64,000 bases of DNA. Origin: Gordonia hydrophobica NBRC 16057 (GTDB lineage Bacteria > Actinomycetota > Actinomycetes > Mycobacteriales > Mycobacteriaceae). The notes beneath the pieces were generated by a model that was not told the origin of the DNA, made no database searches, and saw nothing but the letters and a program-made list of their open reading frames with translations. Below are positions 34,964-43,849 of the stretch, piece after piece. A program made the position numbers and the translations under genes. The first letter of the stretch is position 1; each line of letters starts with the position of its first letter. The DNA is taken from NCBI RefSeq assembly GCF_001592365.1, contig NZ_BCWU01000001.1:186001-250000 (forward strand). Direction: 5' to 3'.

Positions 34964-35842
34964 ATGACCACCACGCAGCCCACCTTCACGCTCAACAGCG
35001 GCGTCGCACTGCCGCAGATCGGGTTCGGGGTCTATCAGACTCCGCCCGCCGAGACCGCCGTCGCTGTCCAGGCGGCGTTCGAGGCCGGCTACCGACACAT
35101 CGACACCGCTGCGGCGTACGGCAACGAGAGGGGAGTCGGGGAGGCGCTGAAGCGCTCAGGCCTCGAGCGCGCCGACGTCTTCCTGGAAAGCAAGGTCTGG
35201 GTCGTCGACTACGGGTACGACCAGACCCTGCACGCGTTCGAGAAGGGCGCCGCGAAACTCGGCGTCGACCAGATCGACCTGCTGATCCTTCACCAGGCCT
35301 ACCCGCAGGCCTTTGACAAGACGATCCAGGCGTACAAAGCCTTGGAGGCCCTGCTCGCCGACGGCAGGGTGCGCGCGATCGGCGTGAGCAACTTCCTTCC
35401 CGTACGTCTGGAGCGACTGCTGAACGAGACCGACGTCGTCCCGGCGGTCAACCAGATCGAGGTGCACCCCTACACCCAGCAGCGCGAGCTGCAGGCGGTC
35501 AATCGCGAGCTCGGCATTCTCACGCAGGCGTGGTCGCCCATCGGTGGGCTGCGCACCTACGGCAACGGCGACACGCCTCTGAACGATGAGGTGATCGTCG
35601 TGATCGCGAAGGCGCACGGCAAGACGCCTGCGCAGGTCATGTTGCGCTGGCACATTCAGGAGGGTCGCCAGGTGATTCCGAAGTCGGTGCGCCCGGCGCG
35701 GATCGTGGAGAACGTCGATGTCTTCGACTTCGAATTGTCGGCCGACGAGATCGCCCGCATCGACGCGCTGGAGCAGGGCATGACAATGGTTCCGGACGAA
35801 CTCGATTTCGACTCGTTCGGCATCGAGGTCCCCGAAGCCTGA
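34964..35842 (+). CDS. Aldo/keto reductase
   Basis: 292-aa reductase. The tetrad is I-D-T-A-A-A-Y, E-S-K-V-W and a His in L-I-L-H-Q-A-Y-P; most relatives have L-H-W-P, so the residue after the catalytic histidine differs and may change substrate preference. The cofactor motif I-P-K-S-V is present. It is a third AKR in the window, most like that at 25339. Probably controlled by the divergent TetR. Confidence 0.9.
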   Translation: MTTTQPTFTLNSGVALPQIGFGVYQTPPAETAVAVQAAFEAGYRHIDTAAAYGNERGVGEALKRSGLERADVFLESKVWVVDYGYDQTLHAFEKGAAKLGVDQIDLLILHQAYPQAFDKTIQAYKALEALLADGRVRAIGVSNFLPVRLERLLNETDVVPAVNQIEVHPYTQQRELQAVNRELGILTQAWSPIGGLRTYGNGDTPLNDEVIVVIAKAHGKTPAQVMLRWHIQEGRQVIPKSVRPARIVENVDVFDFELSADEIARIDALEQGMTMVPDELDFDSFGIEVPEA

Positions 35843-35885
35843 CGTCTTCGCGTCCCCGACGGCAGAACCTGAGAGAAGGATGGAA

Positions 35886-36641
35886 ATGTCACGACCGAGA
35901 ATCATCTGCCACATGCACACCCTGCTCAACGGCAAGATCGACGGGATCGCCAATCCGACGCCGGTCGGGATGCGTTCGCAGAAGTTGTATTTCGACCTGT
36001 TCCTCGGCGAGAATCGTGCCTTCACGAAGCATCGAGGGTGGATCAGCGGGAGCGGGACCAGTCGGGCGATCCTGGGTGAGCAACCGGAGCGTGAGCTTCC
36101 CGTACCGACCGAGCCCGTGCCGCCCGGTGATTTCATTGCCGATCCCGCCGCGCAGATGCACTACTTCGCCGTCGACCGGTCCGGAAGCCTGCTCTGGGAT
36201 CGGGGCTCCTTCAACTATTTCGATGTCGAGGCGCACATCGTCGAACTGATCCCGGCGTCCGCCGGCGACGCCTTCAAAGCGCATCTGCGGTCCGTCGGCG
36301 TCTCGTATCTCATCGCCGGAGACGAGACGCTCGACATGGAGCAGGCCGTGCGCAAGATCGGCGACACCTTCGGCACGGACGAGATCATCCTCGGCGGCGG
36401 AGCCACGCTGAACTGGTCGATGATTCGCGACGGCCTCTGCGACGAGATCAGCCTGGTGCTGATGCCGACGGCCGACGGCGAGAATCACACCCACTCGCTG
36501 TTCGAAGCCAATGACAAGTACTCCGCGCCCGTGCCGATCGGGTTCGCGCTCAAGAGCGTTGAGCCGCTGGACGACGGCAGCGTGTGGCTGCGGTACGACG
36601 TGCAGGGGCCGGTTGCGGAGGACCGTCAGACGCCGAGGTAG
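35886..36641 (+). CDS. RibD C-terminal/DHFR-like reductase
   Basis: 251-aa protein of the pyrimidine-reductase fold. The C-terminal motif D-E-I-I-L-G-G-G-A-T-L-N (about 167-178) binds NADPH, and L-C-D-E-I-S-L-V-L-M-P is typical. It is longer than the stand-alone DHFR-like group and lacks the deaminase domain of RibD, so the substrate is uncertain. ATG 35886 is 7 nt from GAGAAGG; ATG 35880 is too close. The 3' end overlaps the convergent amidohydrolase by 16 nt. Confidence 0.8.
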   Translation: MSRPRIICHMHTLLNGKIDGIANPTPVGMRSQKLYFDLFLGENRAFTKHRGWISGSGTSRAILGEQPERELPVPTEPVPPGDFIADPAAQMHYFAVDRSGSLLWDRGSFNYFDVEAHIVELIPASAGDAFKAHLRSVGVSYLIAGDETLDMEQAVRKIGDTFGTDEIILGGGATLNWSMIRDGLCDEISLVLMPTADGENHTHSLFEANDKYSAPVPIGFALKSVEPLDDGSVWLRYDVQGPVAEDRQTPR

Positions 36642-37381
36642 AAGGCGGCGGCGTTGTCCCAGAACACCGCGGCGGTCTGCTCGGCCGTCAGCACCTGTGC
36701 GATGTACTCGAAATCCTCGTTCTGGAACGGGCGTCGCGCACGCGTCGACGGGAGGTCGGTGCCCACCATCAGCGCGGACGGGTCGACGTCCATGATCGCC
36801 GTGATCGCGACCGCGGGGTCGAGTTCCACGCGGCCGAAACCGGTCGCCTTGACCTTCACGCCCTGCTCGACGAGGCGCAGGAGGTTCGGCAAGCCGTCCT
36901 CGTGCATGCCGAGATGGTCGATGCTGGCGGCGGGGAGCGCAGCGATCCGAGGGGCGAGATCGTCGTCGATGGTTCGGGCATCGATGTAGAGCTCGGCGTG
37001 CCACCCGGCCAGGTCGTGAACGCGGCGCGCCAGGCGCTCCAAGTCCTCGAGATCGGCCGAGCCTCCGCGCGCGACGTTGAAGCGCACAGCGCGGACGCCG
37101 GCCACGTGGAGTTCGCGGATGCGTTCGTCGCTGGTGTCGTTCGGGATCTGGGTGACGCCGACGTACATCGGACCGAGCAGGCGGAGGGCCTCGACCAGGT
37201 AACCCTGGTCGAACGCCTGGAACGAACCGGAGACGACGGCGCCGCCTGCGATGTTCAGCCCCCGGATGCGCTCTTGGTAATCGGCGACGGTGAACGGATC
37301 GGGCAGGAATCCGTGGTTCTCCACCAGCGGGTGAGCCGGGTCGATGATGTGCAGGTGGGTGTCGAAGACGGGCTGCGTCAC
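36626..37381 (-). CDS. Amidohydrolase of the PDC-hydrolase type
   Basis: 251-aa TIM-barrel metal hydrolase resembling 2-pyrone-4,6-dicarboxylate lactonase: F-D-T-H-L-H at the start, V-R-A-V-R-F-N in the middle, I-D-H-L-G and a late V-G-T-D-L-P (the metal-binding Asp). Its start overlaps the stop of the small hotdog gene (ATGA), and that gene overlaps a tetR in the same way, so the three form one tight operon. Confidence 0.8.
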   Translation of the reverse strand: MTQPVFDTHLHIIDPAHPLVENHGFLPDPFTVADYQERIRGLNIAGGAVVSGSFQAFDQGYLVEALRLLGPMYVGVTQIPNDTSDERIRELHVAGVRAVRFNVARGGSADLEDLERLARRVHDLAGWHAELYIDARTIDDDLAPRIAALPAASIDHLGMHEDGLPNLLRLVEQGVKVKATGFGRVELDPAVAITAIMDVDPSALMVGTDLPSTRARRPFQNEDFEYIAQVLTAEQTAAVFWDNAAAFYLGV

Positions 37382-37614
37382 GGACGATGTCCTTCGCTCT
37401 GGCGGGTGATGCGGTCCTGGAAGCGGTCGCGGTCGACGATGCCGCGCCGGTGCGTGCCGGAGCAGATCGACGCGTGCTCGTCGCGGGCCTGCACGTCGAA
37501 CACCACCGAGCGTCCGTCCACTTCGACGACGCGGACCTCGATCGTCACCGTGGAACCCGGGACCGTGGGCGCGTCATGGGACAGGTTCACGTGGGTGCCG
37601 AGGATGTCTTTCAT
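37378..37614 (-). CDS. Half-length FlK-like hotdog thioesterase
   Basis: 78-aa protein matching only the C-terminal half of the fluoroacetyl-CoA-thioesterase-like hotdog fold: G-T-H-V-N-L-S-H-D-A-P-T, V-T-I-E-V-R-V-V-E-V-D-G-R, S-G-T-H-R-R-G-I-V-D-R-D-R-F. The N-terminal helix and catalytic region of the usual about 130-residue protein are missing, yet both ends have tight ATGA overlaps with neighbours. Either a stable truncated form or a remnant kept for translational coupling. Confidence 0.65.
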   Translation of the reverse strand: MKDILGTHVNLSHDAPTVPGSTVTIEVRVVEVDGRSVVFDVQARDEHASICSGTHRRGIVDRDRFQDRITRQSEGHRP

Positions 37615-38204
37615 CTGTTCTCCTTGCCGGTGGGCGGATCGGGAAGTGCGGCGGCGATCATGGCGGCCGCGGTCCGACGGGCGTCGACGATGGCGGTGCG
37701 GTCGCCGGTGGTGATGACCCGGGCGTTGGCTCCGTCGATGAGCAGCATGAGCGCTGATCCCCACCATTGCGGGTCGGTCAGGCCGTCGGCGTCGGCGAGG
37801 TCGGCGAGCAACTGGCGCATCCAGGTCTTGTACGTGGTGATCACCGCGCGTGCCGGGTGCTCGGCGTCGGGCAGTTCGGCGGCCGCGTTCGTGAACGGAC
37901 AGCCGCGGAACCCAGGCTTCGCATGCCCGACAGCGAACCAGTCGAACAATGCGAGGACTCGGCTCGGCGTGTCGTCGGGGAGGCTGTGGAGGTGCCCGGT
38001 AATCGTGCGTTCGCGGTCCTCGCGACGCCGGTCGAGCACGGCCGCGACCAACCCCGCTTTGGAGCCGAACTGGGTATACAGCGTGGGCTTCGAGACGCCC
38101 GACTCCTCAACCACACGGTCGACGCCGATCGCTCCGATGCCCTCGGTGTAGAAGAGGCGCGATGCGACCTCCAGGATGCGTTCACCGCCCGGCGTGTAGG
38201 TCAT
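37611..38204 (-). CDS. TetR-family repressor
   Basis: 197-aa regulator with helix-turn-helix V-D-R-V-V-E-E-S-G-V-S-K-P-T-L-Y-T-Q-F (about residues 27-45) and the G-F-R-G-C-P-F-T-N-A-A-A-E motif of the TetR_C group that responds to electrophiles. It heads the operon with the hotdog protein and the amidohydrolase, and a palindrome lies 11 bp upstream of its start, indicating autoregulation. Confidence 0.85.
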   Translation of the reverse strand: MTYTPGGERILEVASRLFYTEGIGAIGVDRVVEESGVSKPTLYTQFGSKAGLVAAVLDRRREDRERTITGHLHSLPDDTPSRVLALFDWFAVGHAKPGFRGCPFTNAAAELPDAEHPARAVITTYKTWMRQLLADLADADGLTDPQWWGSALMLLIDGANARVITTGDRTAIVDARRTAAAMIAAALPDPPTGKENR

Positions 38205-38214
38205 GCAGGCTAAC

Positions 38215-38228
38215 TTACAGGTCTGTAA
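38215..38228. promoter_or_regulatory. Palindromic TetR operator
   Basis: TTACAG-GT-CTGTAA, a perfect 6-bp inverted repeat just upstream of the tetR start at 38204, where its own product would block transcription. Confidence 0.75.
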
Positions 38229-38312
38229 AGGTGGGCGCAACTCTTGCGCGATCTCGCGGCGGGGAGTCGTCCTGCGTGAGGTCCGCCGAGCGGGTCGTCG
38301 TACCATCGGCAC

Positions 38313-38804
38313 GTGAGTGAGGGAACGCAGACGCAGGAGCTCTACCTTGCGGGCGGCTGTCTGCGGGCCGTTCAGGCGTTCATCGGGACGTTGCCCGGCG
38401 TCACCTTCACCGAGGCGGGCAGGGCGAACGGCGCCGGCCAGATCCTCGACGGCGACTACGACGGCTACGCCGAATGCGTCCGGACGCGCTTCGATCCGGC
38501 CGTCCTGACCGTGGAGCGGTTGCTGTCGTACCTGTTCGAGATCATCGATCCCTACAGCGTGAACGAGCAGGGGCCAGACGTCGGCGAGAAGTACCGCACG
38601 GGCGTGTACTCGAACACCTCGACGCATCTTTCGCAGGCGCGTGAGTTCATCGCCGCGCGCGACGACGCGGAGCGGATCGCCGTCGAAGTCTTGCCGCTGA
38701 CCAATTACGTGCGCAGTGCCGACGAGCATCAAGATCGGTTGGCGCGCTGCCCGGACGACACGTGTCACATCCCGCAGGAACTGCTGACCAAGTACCGGCG
38801 GTGA
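38313..38804 (+). CDS. MsrA-like peptide methionine sulfoxide reductase, unusual active site
   Basis: 163-aa MsrA-fold protein. The catalytic region reads A-G-G-C-L-R-A-V-Q rather than the canonical G-C-F-W-G-x-E: the nucleophilic cysteine remains (Cys16), but the Phe-Trp of the methyl-binding pocket and the catalytic Glu are not obvious. Y-D-G-Y-A-E and the F-E-I-I-D-P region and the C-terminal C-H-I-P-Q are retained. It may act on a different sulfoxide or have a weak activity. Confidence 0.65.
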   Translation: MSEGTQTQELYLAGGCLRAVQAFIGTLPGVTFTEAGRANGAGQILDGDYDGYAECVRTRFDPAVLTVERLLSYLFEIIDPYSVNEQGPDVGEKYRTGVYSNTSTHLSQAREFIAARDDAERIAVEVLPLTNYVRSADEHQDRLARCPDDTCHIPQELLTKYRR

Positions 38805-38828
38805 ATCCCCACCACGCCGCGGGGCCGG

Positions 38829-39968
38829 TCACCTCGCGCAACCGCCGACGACGTCGGCGACCGTCGCCGCGGCCTTCAGCCCGGATCCGGTGAGCAGGAC
38901 GATGGTCGTCTCCGACGGCGCGATGACGCCGGTGGCACACAGCGTCGAGAACGCAGCCGCGGCCGTCGCACTCGTCGGTTCGACGAACAGGCCGGACCTG
39001 CACAGTTCGCCCAACGCACCCACGATCTGGTCCTCGGGCACCGCCACGCTCACGCCCTCGCTCCCGCGGAGCGCGTGCACCAGCTGACGGAGACGGAGAG
39101 GTCGTGCGATGGATGTTCCTTCGGCGATCGTCGGGCGCACGATCCGCTCGACCGGACGGTCGGTGCCCGCGGTGAAACTGGCGTCGAGCGGCGAACAGTT
39201 CAGCGGCTGCGCGGCGAACAGCCTCGGCACACTCGTGATCTGACCCGCCGCGACCAACTCCCGGAATCCCAACCAGCACCCCAGCAGACTGCTCCCCGCC
39301 CCGACCGGCACGATCACATTGTCCGGGGCGCGGAATCCGAGGTCCTCCCACATCTCGTAGGCGAGCGTCTTCGTGCCCTGTAAGAAGAACGACTGCCAGT
39401 TGTGGCTGGCGTAGAAGGCGTCGCCGCCGGACTGACGGATCGCCGCGTTCTGCGACTCCTCGCGGGGCCCGTCGACCAGATGCACGTCGGCGCCGTAAGC
39501 CCGGACCTGGGCGATCTTCGACGGCGACGTCGACGACGGCGCAAAGATCTGCACCCGCAGGCCGCCCGCGGCGCCGTAGCCCGCAACCGACGATCCGCCG
39601 TTGCCGGAACTGTCTTCGAGGACCGATCCGATGCCGAGGCTCCGCAGGTACGACAGCATCACGGCCGTCCCGCGGTCTTTGAAACTGCCGGTTGGATTGA
39701 GGAAGTCGAGTTTGAACAGCGGCCGGGCATCGCCGCTCCACCGACGTTCAATCAGCGGCGTTCGGCCCTCGCCCAGCGTGATGGGTTCATCGATCCGGAC
39801 CGGCAGCGCGGCGCGGTAGCGCCACAGCGAGGAATCGCCGGTGTCGACGTCGTCTCGCGCGATTCCCGGGCCGGGTTCGATCCAGAGCGGGCGGCCCGCC
39901 GTCGACCGCCACCGCGGCTCATCGAGCGGATAGGTGCTGCCGTCGACGGGATCGAGGTAGGTCGCCAT
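38829..39968 (-). CDS. Threonine synthase-like PLP enzyme
   Basis: 379-aa fold-type II PLP enzyme. The PLP lysine is in N-P-T-G-S-F-K-D-R-G (about residues 91-100), the Gly-rich phosphate loop is V-G-A-G-S-S and a serine-type end is L-L-T-G-S-G-L-K. The distant similarity to ThrC and lack of homoserine genes nearby make diaminopropionate ammonia-lyase or cysteate synthase-like functions possible alternatives. Confidence 0.75.
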   Translation of the reverse strand: MATYLDPVDGSTYPLDEPRWRSTAGRPLWIEPGPGIARDDVDTGDSSLWRYRAALPVRIDEPITLGEGRTPLIERRWSGDARPLFKLDFLNPTGSFKDRGTAVMLSYLRSLGIGSVLEDSSGNGGSSVAGYGAAGGLRVQIFAPSSTSPSKIAQVRAYGADVHLVDGPREESQNAAIRQSGGDAFYASHNWQSFFLQGTKTLAYEMWEDLGFRAPDNVIVPVGAGSSLLGCWLGFRELVAAGQITSVPRLFAAQPLNCSPLDASFTAGTDRPVERIVRPTIAEGTSIARPLRLRQLVHALRGSEGVSVAVPEDQIVGALGELCRSGLFVEPTSATAAAAFSTLCATGVIAPSETTIVLLTGSGLKAAATVADVVGGCAR

Positions 39969-40095
39969 GCCTGAACGATAGGCCGAACGCCAAGACATCG
40001 CGGGAGACAGGCGCTGCTTCGTCGCAGTCTCTGGTGCGATCTGCTTCGGAAAGGAAGAATGATTGACGAACCCGTGCCGAGGAGGATGACGTGAG

Positions 40096-40674
40096 ATGGG
40101 CACGCTGAGTTATACGACGGCCGTTTCGCTCGACGGCTACATTGCCGATGCCAACGGCGACTTTCAGTGGGCGGCACCGTCAGCGGAGATCTTCCGCGTC
40201 CACGTGGACCGGATGAATGCGGTGTCTGCGGAGATCCTTGGGCGGAGAACATATGAGTTGATGCGGTACTGGGAATCTGAACCCGACGACGAATCGTGGA
40301 CCGCCGACGAGCGGGAGTTCGCGCAACGCTGGTCGGCACTCGATCGCATCGTGGCGTCATCGACGATGGCGTCTGACGACGTCGGGTCTCCATCCGTGCG
40401 TCTCGTTCCCGTCCTGACACTCTCGGCGATCGAAGACGTGGTTCGCGCAGCTCCCGGAGAGGTGGAGATCTTCGGGCCGACGACGGCGAGCGCTGCCATC
40501 CGTGCCGGCCTCGTCACCGACATTCGGTTCTTCGTCGTCCCCGTTGTGATCGGCGGAGGCCTGCGGGCGCTTCCGGACGATGCGCGGTTGAACCTGCGGT
40601 TGCAGGAGACTCGGCCGTTCGCGAATGGCACCGTCTACCTGCATTACCGGACGGAGGCGACGGGACGGCCGTAG
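40096..40674 (+). CDS. Dihydrofolate reductase-like (RibD C-terminal) protein
   Basis: 192-aa protein of the stand-alone RibD_C/DHFR-like group: T-A-V-S-L-D-G-Y-I-A at the start, L-G-R-R-T-Y-E-L-M in the middle, V-E-I-F-G-P-T-T-A and V-V-I-G-G-G-L near the end. Members reduce small NADPH-dependent substrates or have no known role. It is transcribed away from the threonine-synthase-like gene. Confidence 0.8.
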   Translation: MGTLSYTTAVSLDGYIADANGDFQWAAPSAEIFRVHVDRMNAVSAEILGRRTYELMRYWESEPDDESWTADEREFAQRWSALDRIVASSTMASDDVGSPSVRLVPVLTLSAIEDVVRAAPGEVEIFGPTTASAAIRAGLVTDIRFFVVPVVIGGGLRALPDDARLNLRLQETRPFANGTVYLHYRTEATGRP

Positions 40675-40726
40675 GAATCACCGGCATCGCCGTGTCCGCT
40701 GTTGATCGCGACCGCCTGAGATCGTG

Positions 40727-41137
40727 TCAGTTGATGATCTCGGCGGTACCCGAGGCACGACCTTCGGCGAGACGATCACGCCAGAGCTGGAGCGCCTCCG
40801 GCGTCTGTCGCGTCCAGTCGGTGACCTCGCCGAGAACGCGCAGCGGCTCGGTGCTCCGGTACGACCGTGTCGGGTTGCCGGGGAACTTCTTGTCGGTGAC
40901 GTTGGGGTCGTCCTCGAACTCTCCGGTCGGTTCCACCGCGTACACGTGCGGATCGCCGTCGCCTGCCGCCAATTCCGCCGCCAACCCGGCGCCGTCGCGC
41001 AACGCGGTGAAATAGATGTGATTCATGACGATCTCGGGGCGATAGTTCGATCGGTGCCCCGCGGTGAGCAGATCTCCGACGGCCAATGCCGCTTTGGTGC
41101 CGTGGAAGAACGGCCCGTCGTCCAACGCCTGTGACAT
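40727..41137 (-). CDS. arr: Rifamycin ADP-ribosyltransferase
   Basis: 136-aa Arr enzyme that ADP-ribosylates rifamycins and so confers resistance. Diagnostic segments are F-F-H-G-T-K, G-H-R-S-N-Y, M-N-H-I-Y-F-T-A, V-T-D-K-K-F-P-G-N-P-T-R-S-Y-R-S and V-L-G-E-V-T-D-W. Length matches chromosomal Arr proteins of Actinobacteria. It lies 4 bp after the EamA transporter gene in the same direction. Confidence 0.95.
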   Translation of the reverse strand: MSQALDDGPFFHGTKAALAVGDLLTAGHRSNYRPEIVMNHIYFTALRDGAGLAAELAAGDGDPHVYAVEPTGEFEDDPNVTDKKFPGNPTRSYRSTEPLRVLGEVTDWTRQTPEALQLWRDRLAEGRASGTAEIIN

Positions 41138-41141
41138 CGGT

Positions 41142-42095
41142 TCAGGGTAGGGCAGCCGCGTCGGGGTTGGGGACGGACCGGCTTTTCGCCGCGTCGCGCA
41201 ATTCGTCGGCCGGCTCCGGAGGCGACGGTGCGACCGCCAGCATCGCCAGGACGACGGCGAACAGGCCGAGGCCGACCCAGCTCGTCGCCGATAGGCTCTC
41301 GCCGACGACGATGACCGCCAAGACGGTGGCGACGGCGGGCTCGGTGAGCGTGATCGTCGTGGCGACGGTCGGCGAGACCTTCGTCAATCCGAACCCGAAC
41401 AACAGGTAGCCCAGGAACATCGGAATCAACGCCATGTAGGCGGCGACGGCGAACGACGTGGTCGACGCGATCAACGGGCCGCCGGTGATCACCAGGACGG
41501 GCAGGAGTAACAGGCCACCACCCCCGAAGACCGAACCCATCGCCGCCGATCGTGCCACGCCGCGCGACATCAGTCGATGTGCCGCCCACGAGTATCCGGC
41601 GTACGCGGCGCCCGCGAGGAGTCCGAGCCCGATGCCGATCGGCGTCGCCGACGAAGCGGTGGTGAACGACGACAGGCACAGGAGGACGCTCGCAACGACG
41701 CCGGTGGTCGCGGCCGCGGCCCACCAGCGCCCGAGTCGGCGACCGTCGACAACCCGTTCCAGCACTCCGGCGGCCAACGGCGCCGACGCGAGCGAGATCA
41801 CCGATCCGACGGCCACGCCCGCGAGATGCATCGAACTGTAGAAGGCCAACGGGTACACGAAGACGGCGACGGCGCCGAGAAGCACCGTGCCTGCCTGTGT
41901 CCGCAGTTGCACGACCGCCGCCCGGAGCGCAGGGACGGCGACGAGTGCCTGCAGGAGTCCGCCGATGCCGAGTGCCGCCGCACCGATGGCCAGCGGTCCG
42001 GCGTCGGGAGCGAACGTCGCCGCCGTGCCGGTCGTGCCCCACAGGACCGCGGTCGTGGTGACGGCTGCGATGCCGGCCAGTCGGGCATCGCTCAT
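41142..42095 (-). CDS. EamA/DMT-family transporter
   Basis: 317-aa membrane protein with ten hydrophobic segments and two EamA repeats. The motif L-T-E-P-A-V-A-T-V-L-A near TM9 is typical of metabolite or drug exporters of this family. Its start overlaps the stop of tetR upstream (ATGA), so it is probably the regulated target, with arr following in the same transcript. Confidence 0.85.
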   Translation of the reverse strand: MSDARLAGIAAVTTTAVLWGTTGTAATFAPDAGPLAIGAAALGIGGLLQALVAVPALRAAVVQLRTQAGTVLLGAVAVFVYPLAFYSSMHLAGVAVGSVISLASAPLAAGVLERVVDGRRLGRWWAAAATTGVVASVLLCLSSFTTASSATPIGIGLGLLAGAAYAGYSWAAHRLMSRGVARSAAMGSVFGGGGLLLLPVLVITGGPLIASTTSFAVAAYMALIPMFLGYLLFGFGLTKVSPTVATTITLTEPAVATVLAVIVVGESLSATSWVGLGLFAVVLAMLAVAPSPPEPADELRDAAKSRSVPNPDAAALP

Positions 42096-42676
42096 CGTGC
42101 AGCCAGCATCACGGCGGCGAGATCGCGCGCACGCTCGAGATGCGCGGTTGTGCCGTCGAGTCCGGCGCGACTCATCGCTCCTTCGAGCAGCAGCGACAGG
42201 TGAAAGGCGACGTCGTCGGCCTCGGCGGTGGCCGGCTCGTCGTCGCCCGCGTCCTGCAGATGTTCGCGCAGAATCGCTTCGATCTCGTCCTTGTGGCGTC
42301 GAACGGCATCGCGCCCGGCACTGCCGGCGGGCAGTTCGGCGGCGGCGTTGAGGAGGCCGCAGCCACGGAAGCCTTCCGCATAGGGCATCCGCGCATGGTC
42401 GAGGTAAGCGTCGAACATCGCGAGCACGCGCGCCGCCGGGGTGTCGGCGCGGCTCATCCGCTCGCGGTAGAGGTCGAGGAGTTCCCGGTGTCGTGCCTCG
42501 ATGTAGGCGTCCATGAGTTCTTGCTTCGAGGCGAAGTTGTTGTAGAGGGTCATCTTGGCGACCCCCGCCTCCGTCGTGACGGTGTCGATGCCCGTCGCGG
42601 CCATGCCGTGCGCATAGAACAGGCGCGACGCCGCGTCGATCAACTTGTCGCGGGCGGGTGTGCGTGACGGCGCCAT
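42092..42676 (-). CDS. TetR-family repressor
   Basis: 194-aa regulator with helix-turn-helix I-D-T-V-T-T-E-A-G-V-A-K-M-T-L-Y-N-N-F and the G-F-R-G-C-G-L-L-N-A-A-A-E motif. First gene of a tetR-eamA-arr transcript; a perfect palindrome lies 29 bp upstream. Confidence 0.9.
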   Translation of the reverse strand: MAPSRTPARDKLIDAASRLFYAHGMAATGIDTVTTEAGVAKMTLYNNFASKQELMDAYIEARHRELLDLYRERMSRADTPAARVLAMFDAYLDHARMPYAEGFRGCGLLNAAAELPAGSAGRDAVRRHKDEIEAILREHLQDAGDDEPATAEADDVAFHLSLLLEGAMSRAGLDGTTAHLERARDLAAVMLAAR

Positions 42677-42705
42677 GGCTCGCTTCCCTTCGGTCGAACA
42701 GAGTT

Positions 42706-42725
42706 TAGGTAGACCAGTCTACCTA
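42706..42725. promoter_or_regulatory. Perfect 9-bp-arm operator for the TetR at 42092
   Basis: TAGGTAGAC-CA-GTCTACCTA. It overlaps the last codons and the stop of the RluA gene upstream, so the repressor site is embedded in coding DNA. Confidence 0.85.
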
Positions 42726-43705
42726 ATACCCGCACCGGGCGTCGGAGCCTCACGGAGCGTCAGCTCGCTCGTGAATGAGCGCGGCTCACCCGAGAGGGGA
42801 TCGATGAACGCCAACTCCCGGGCGAGGAGTTGCAGCGGGAGGTCGAGATCGTCCGGGGCCTCGGGCAGGAGTTCCGGGTACCAGCGGTCGCCGAGGATCG
42901 GCGCGCCGACGGCGGACAGGTGCACGCGCAGTTGATGCATCTTGCCGGTCCGCGGCGAGAGTCGCGTCCGCAGCACGCGTCGCCCGGCCGCACTCAATCC
43001 GGTCTCGAGGACCTCGATGAGCGTCTCGGTGTTCGGCGGGCGGTCCGGCGCGACCGCGACGACGAGGCCGTGCCCGGAGGCGTCGCGGTCGCGGTGGATG
43101 TGATTGCGAAAGACCAGGGGCAGGGGGCGGCCGGCGAGACGGGGGTGCTCGGGGTCCCAGTCGGCGGGCAGCGCCGACACGGCTTCGTAGACCTTGGTGA
43201 CTCGGCGTCGCTCGAACAGGGACTGGTACGCGCCGCGGGACTCCGGACGTTCCGAGAACATGACCAGACCCGCGGTGGGACGGTCCAGCCGGTGGATAGG
43301 AATGATGTCCGGGTTGTCGAGCCGGACGCGCAGTCGTACCAGCGCCGACTCCTGCAGGTAACGGCCACCCGGAGTCGTCGGCAGGAAATGGGGTTTGTCG
43401 ATGACGATCAGGTCGTCGTCGGCGTGCAGGATCGACTCGCGATGGGGAAGCGGTGCCTCGTCGGGCAGTTCGCGGTAGTACCAGAGGAATTCGTGTGTCC
43501 CCGGTGGTGCATCCGGGCCGATCACGGCGCCGTCGCCCCCGACGATCTCGCCCGCCGCGAACCGGCGGTGTATTTCGGACGCGTCGATATGGGTGAACCG
43601 CTCGGCGACGAATGCCGCGATCGTCGGCCACGGACCGTCTGCGGGGACGCGGAGTCGCGTGGGGCCGACGCCGTTCTTGACCGGAAGGGGAGCACGCATC
43701 GGCAC
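42719..43705 (-). CDS. RluA-family pseudouridine synthase
   Basis: 328-aa RNA-modifying enzyme. The catalytic motif H-R-L-D-R-P-T-A-G (Asp about residue 147), D-K-P-H-F-L-P and the C-terminal G-K-M-H-Q-L-R-V-H-L are those of the RluA group that converts uridine in 23S rRNA or tRNA. GTG 43705 and ATG 43699 are both possible starts. Confidence 0.9.
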   Translation of the reverse strand: MPMRAPLPVKNGVGPTRLRVPADGPWPTIAAFVAERFTHIDASEIHRRFAAGEIVGGDGAVIGPDAPPGTHEFLWYYRELPDEAPLPHRESILHADDDLIVIDKPHFLPTTPGGRYLQESALVRLRVRLDNPDIIPIHRLDRPTAGLVMFSERPESRGAYQSLFERRRVTKVYEAVSALPADWDPEHPRLAGRPLPLVFRNHIHRDRDASGHGLVVAVAPDRPPNTETLIEVLETGLSAAGRRVLRTRLSPRTGKMHQLRVHLSAVGAPILGDRWYPELLPEAPDDLDLPLQLLARELAFIDPLSGEPRSFTSELTLREAPTPGAGIR

Positions 43706-43849
43706 CCGTCCATCATCGCACCGTTGGGGTCGGCGACCGCCGATCCGGCCGGCGACACTCGGGCCGTCGAATCAGGTTCGGCGGTGAGCACGATGACCGA
43801 CGCGGTGGCCACGGAGCCTGATCGGCTGACGGACCGTGGGGGACCGGAG

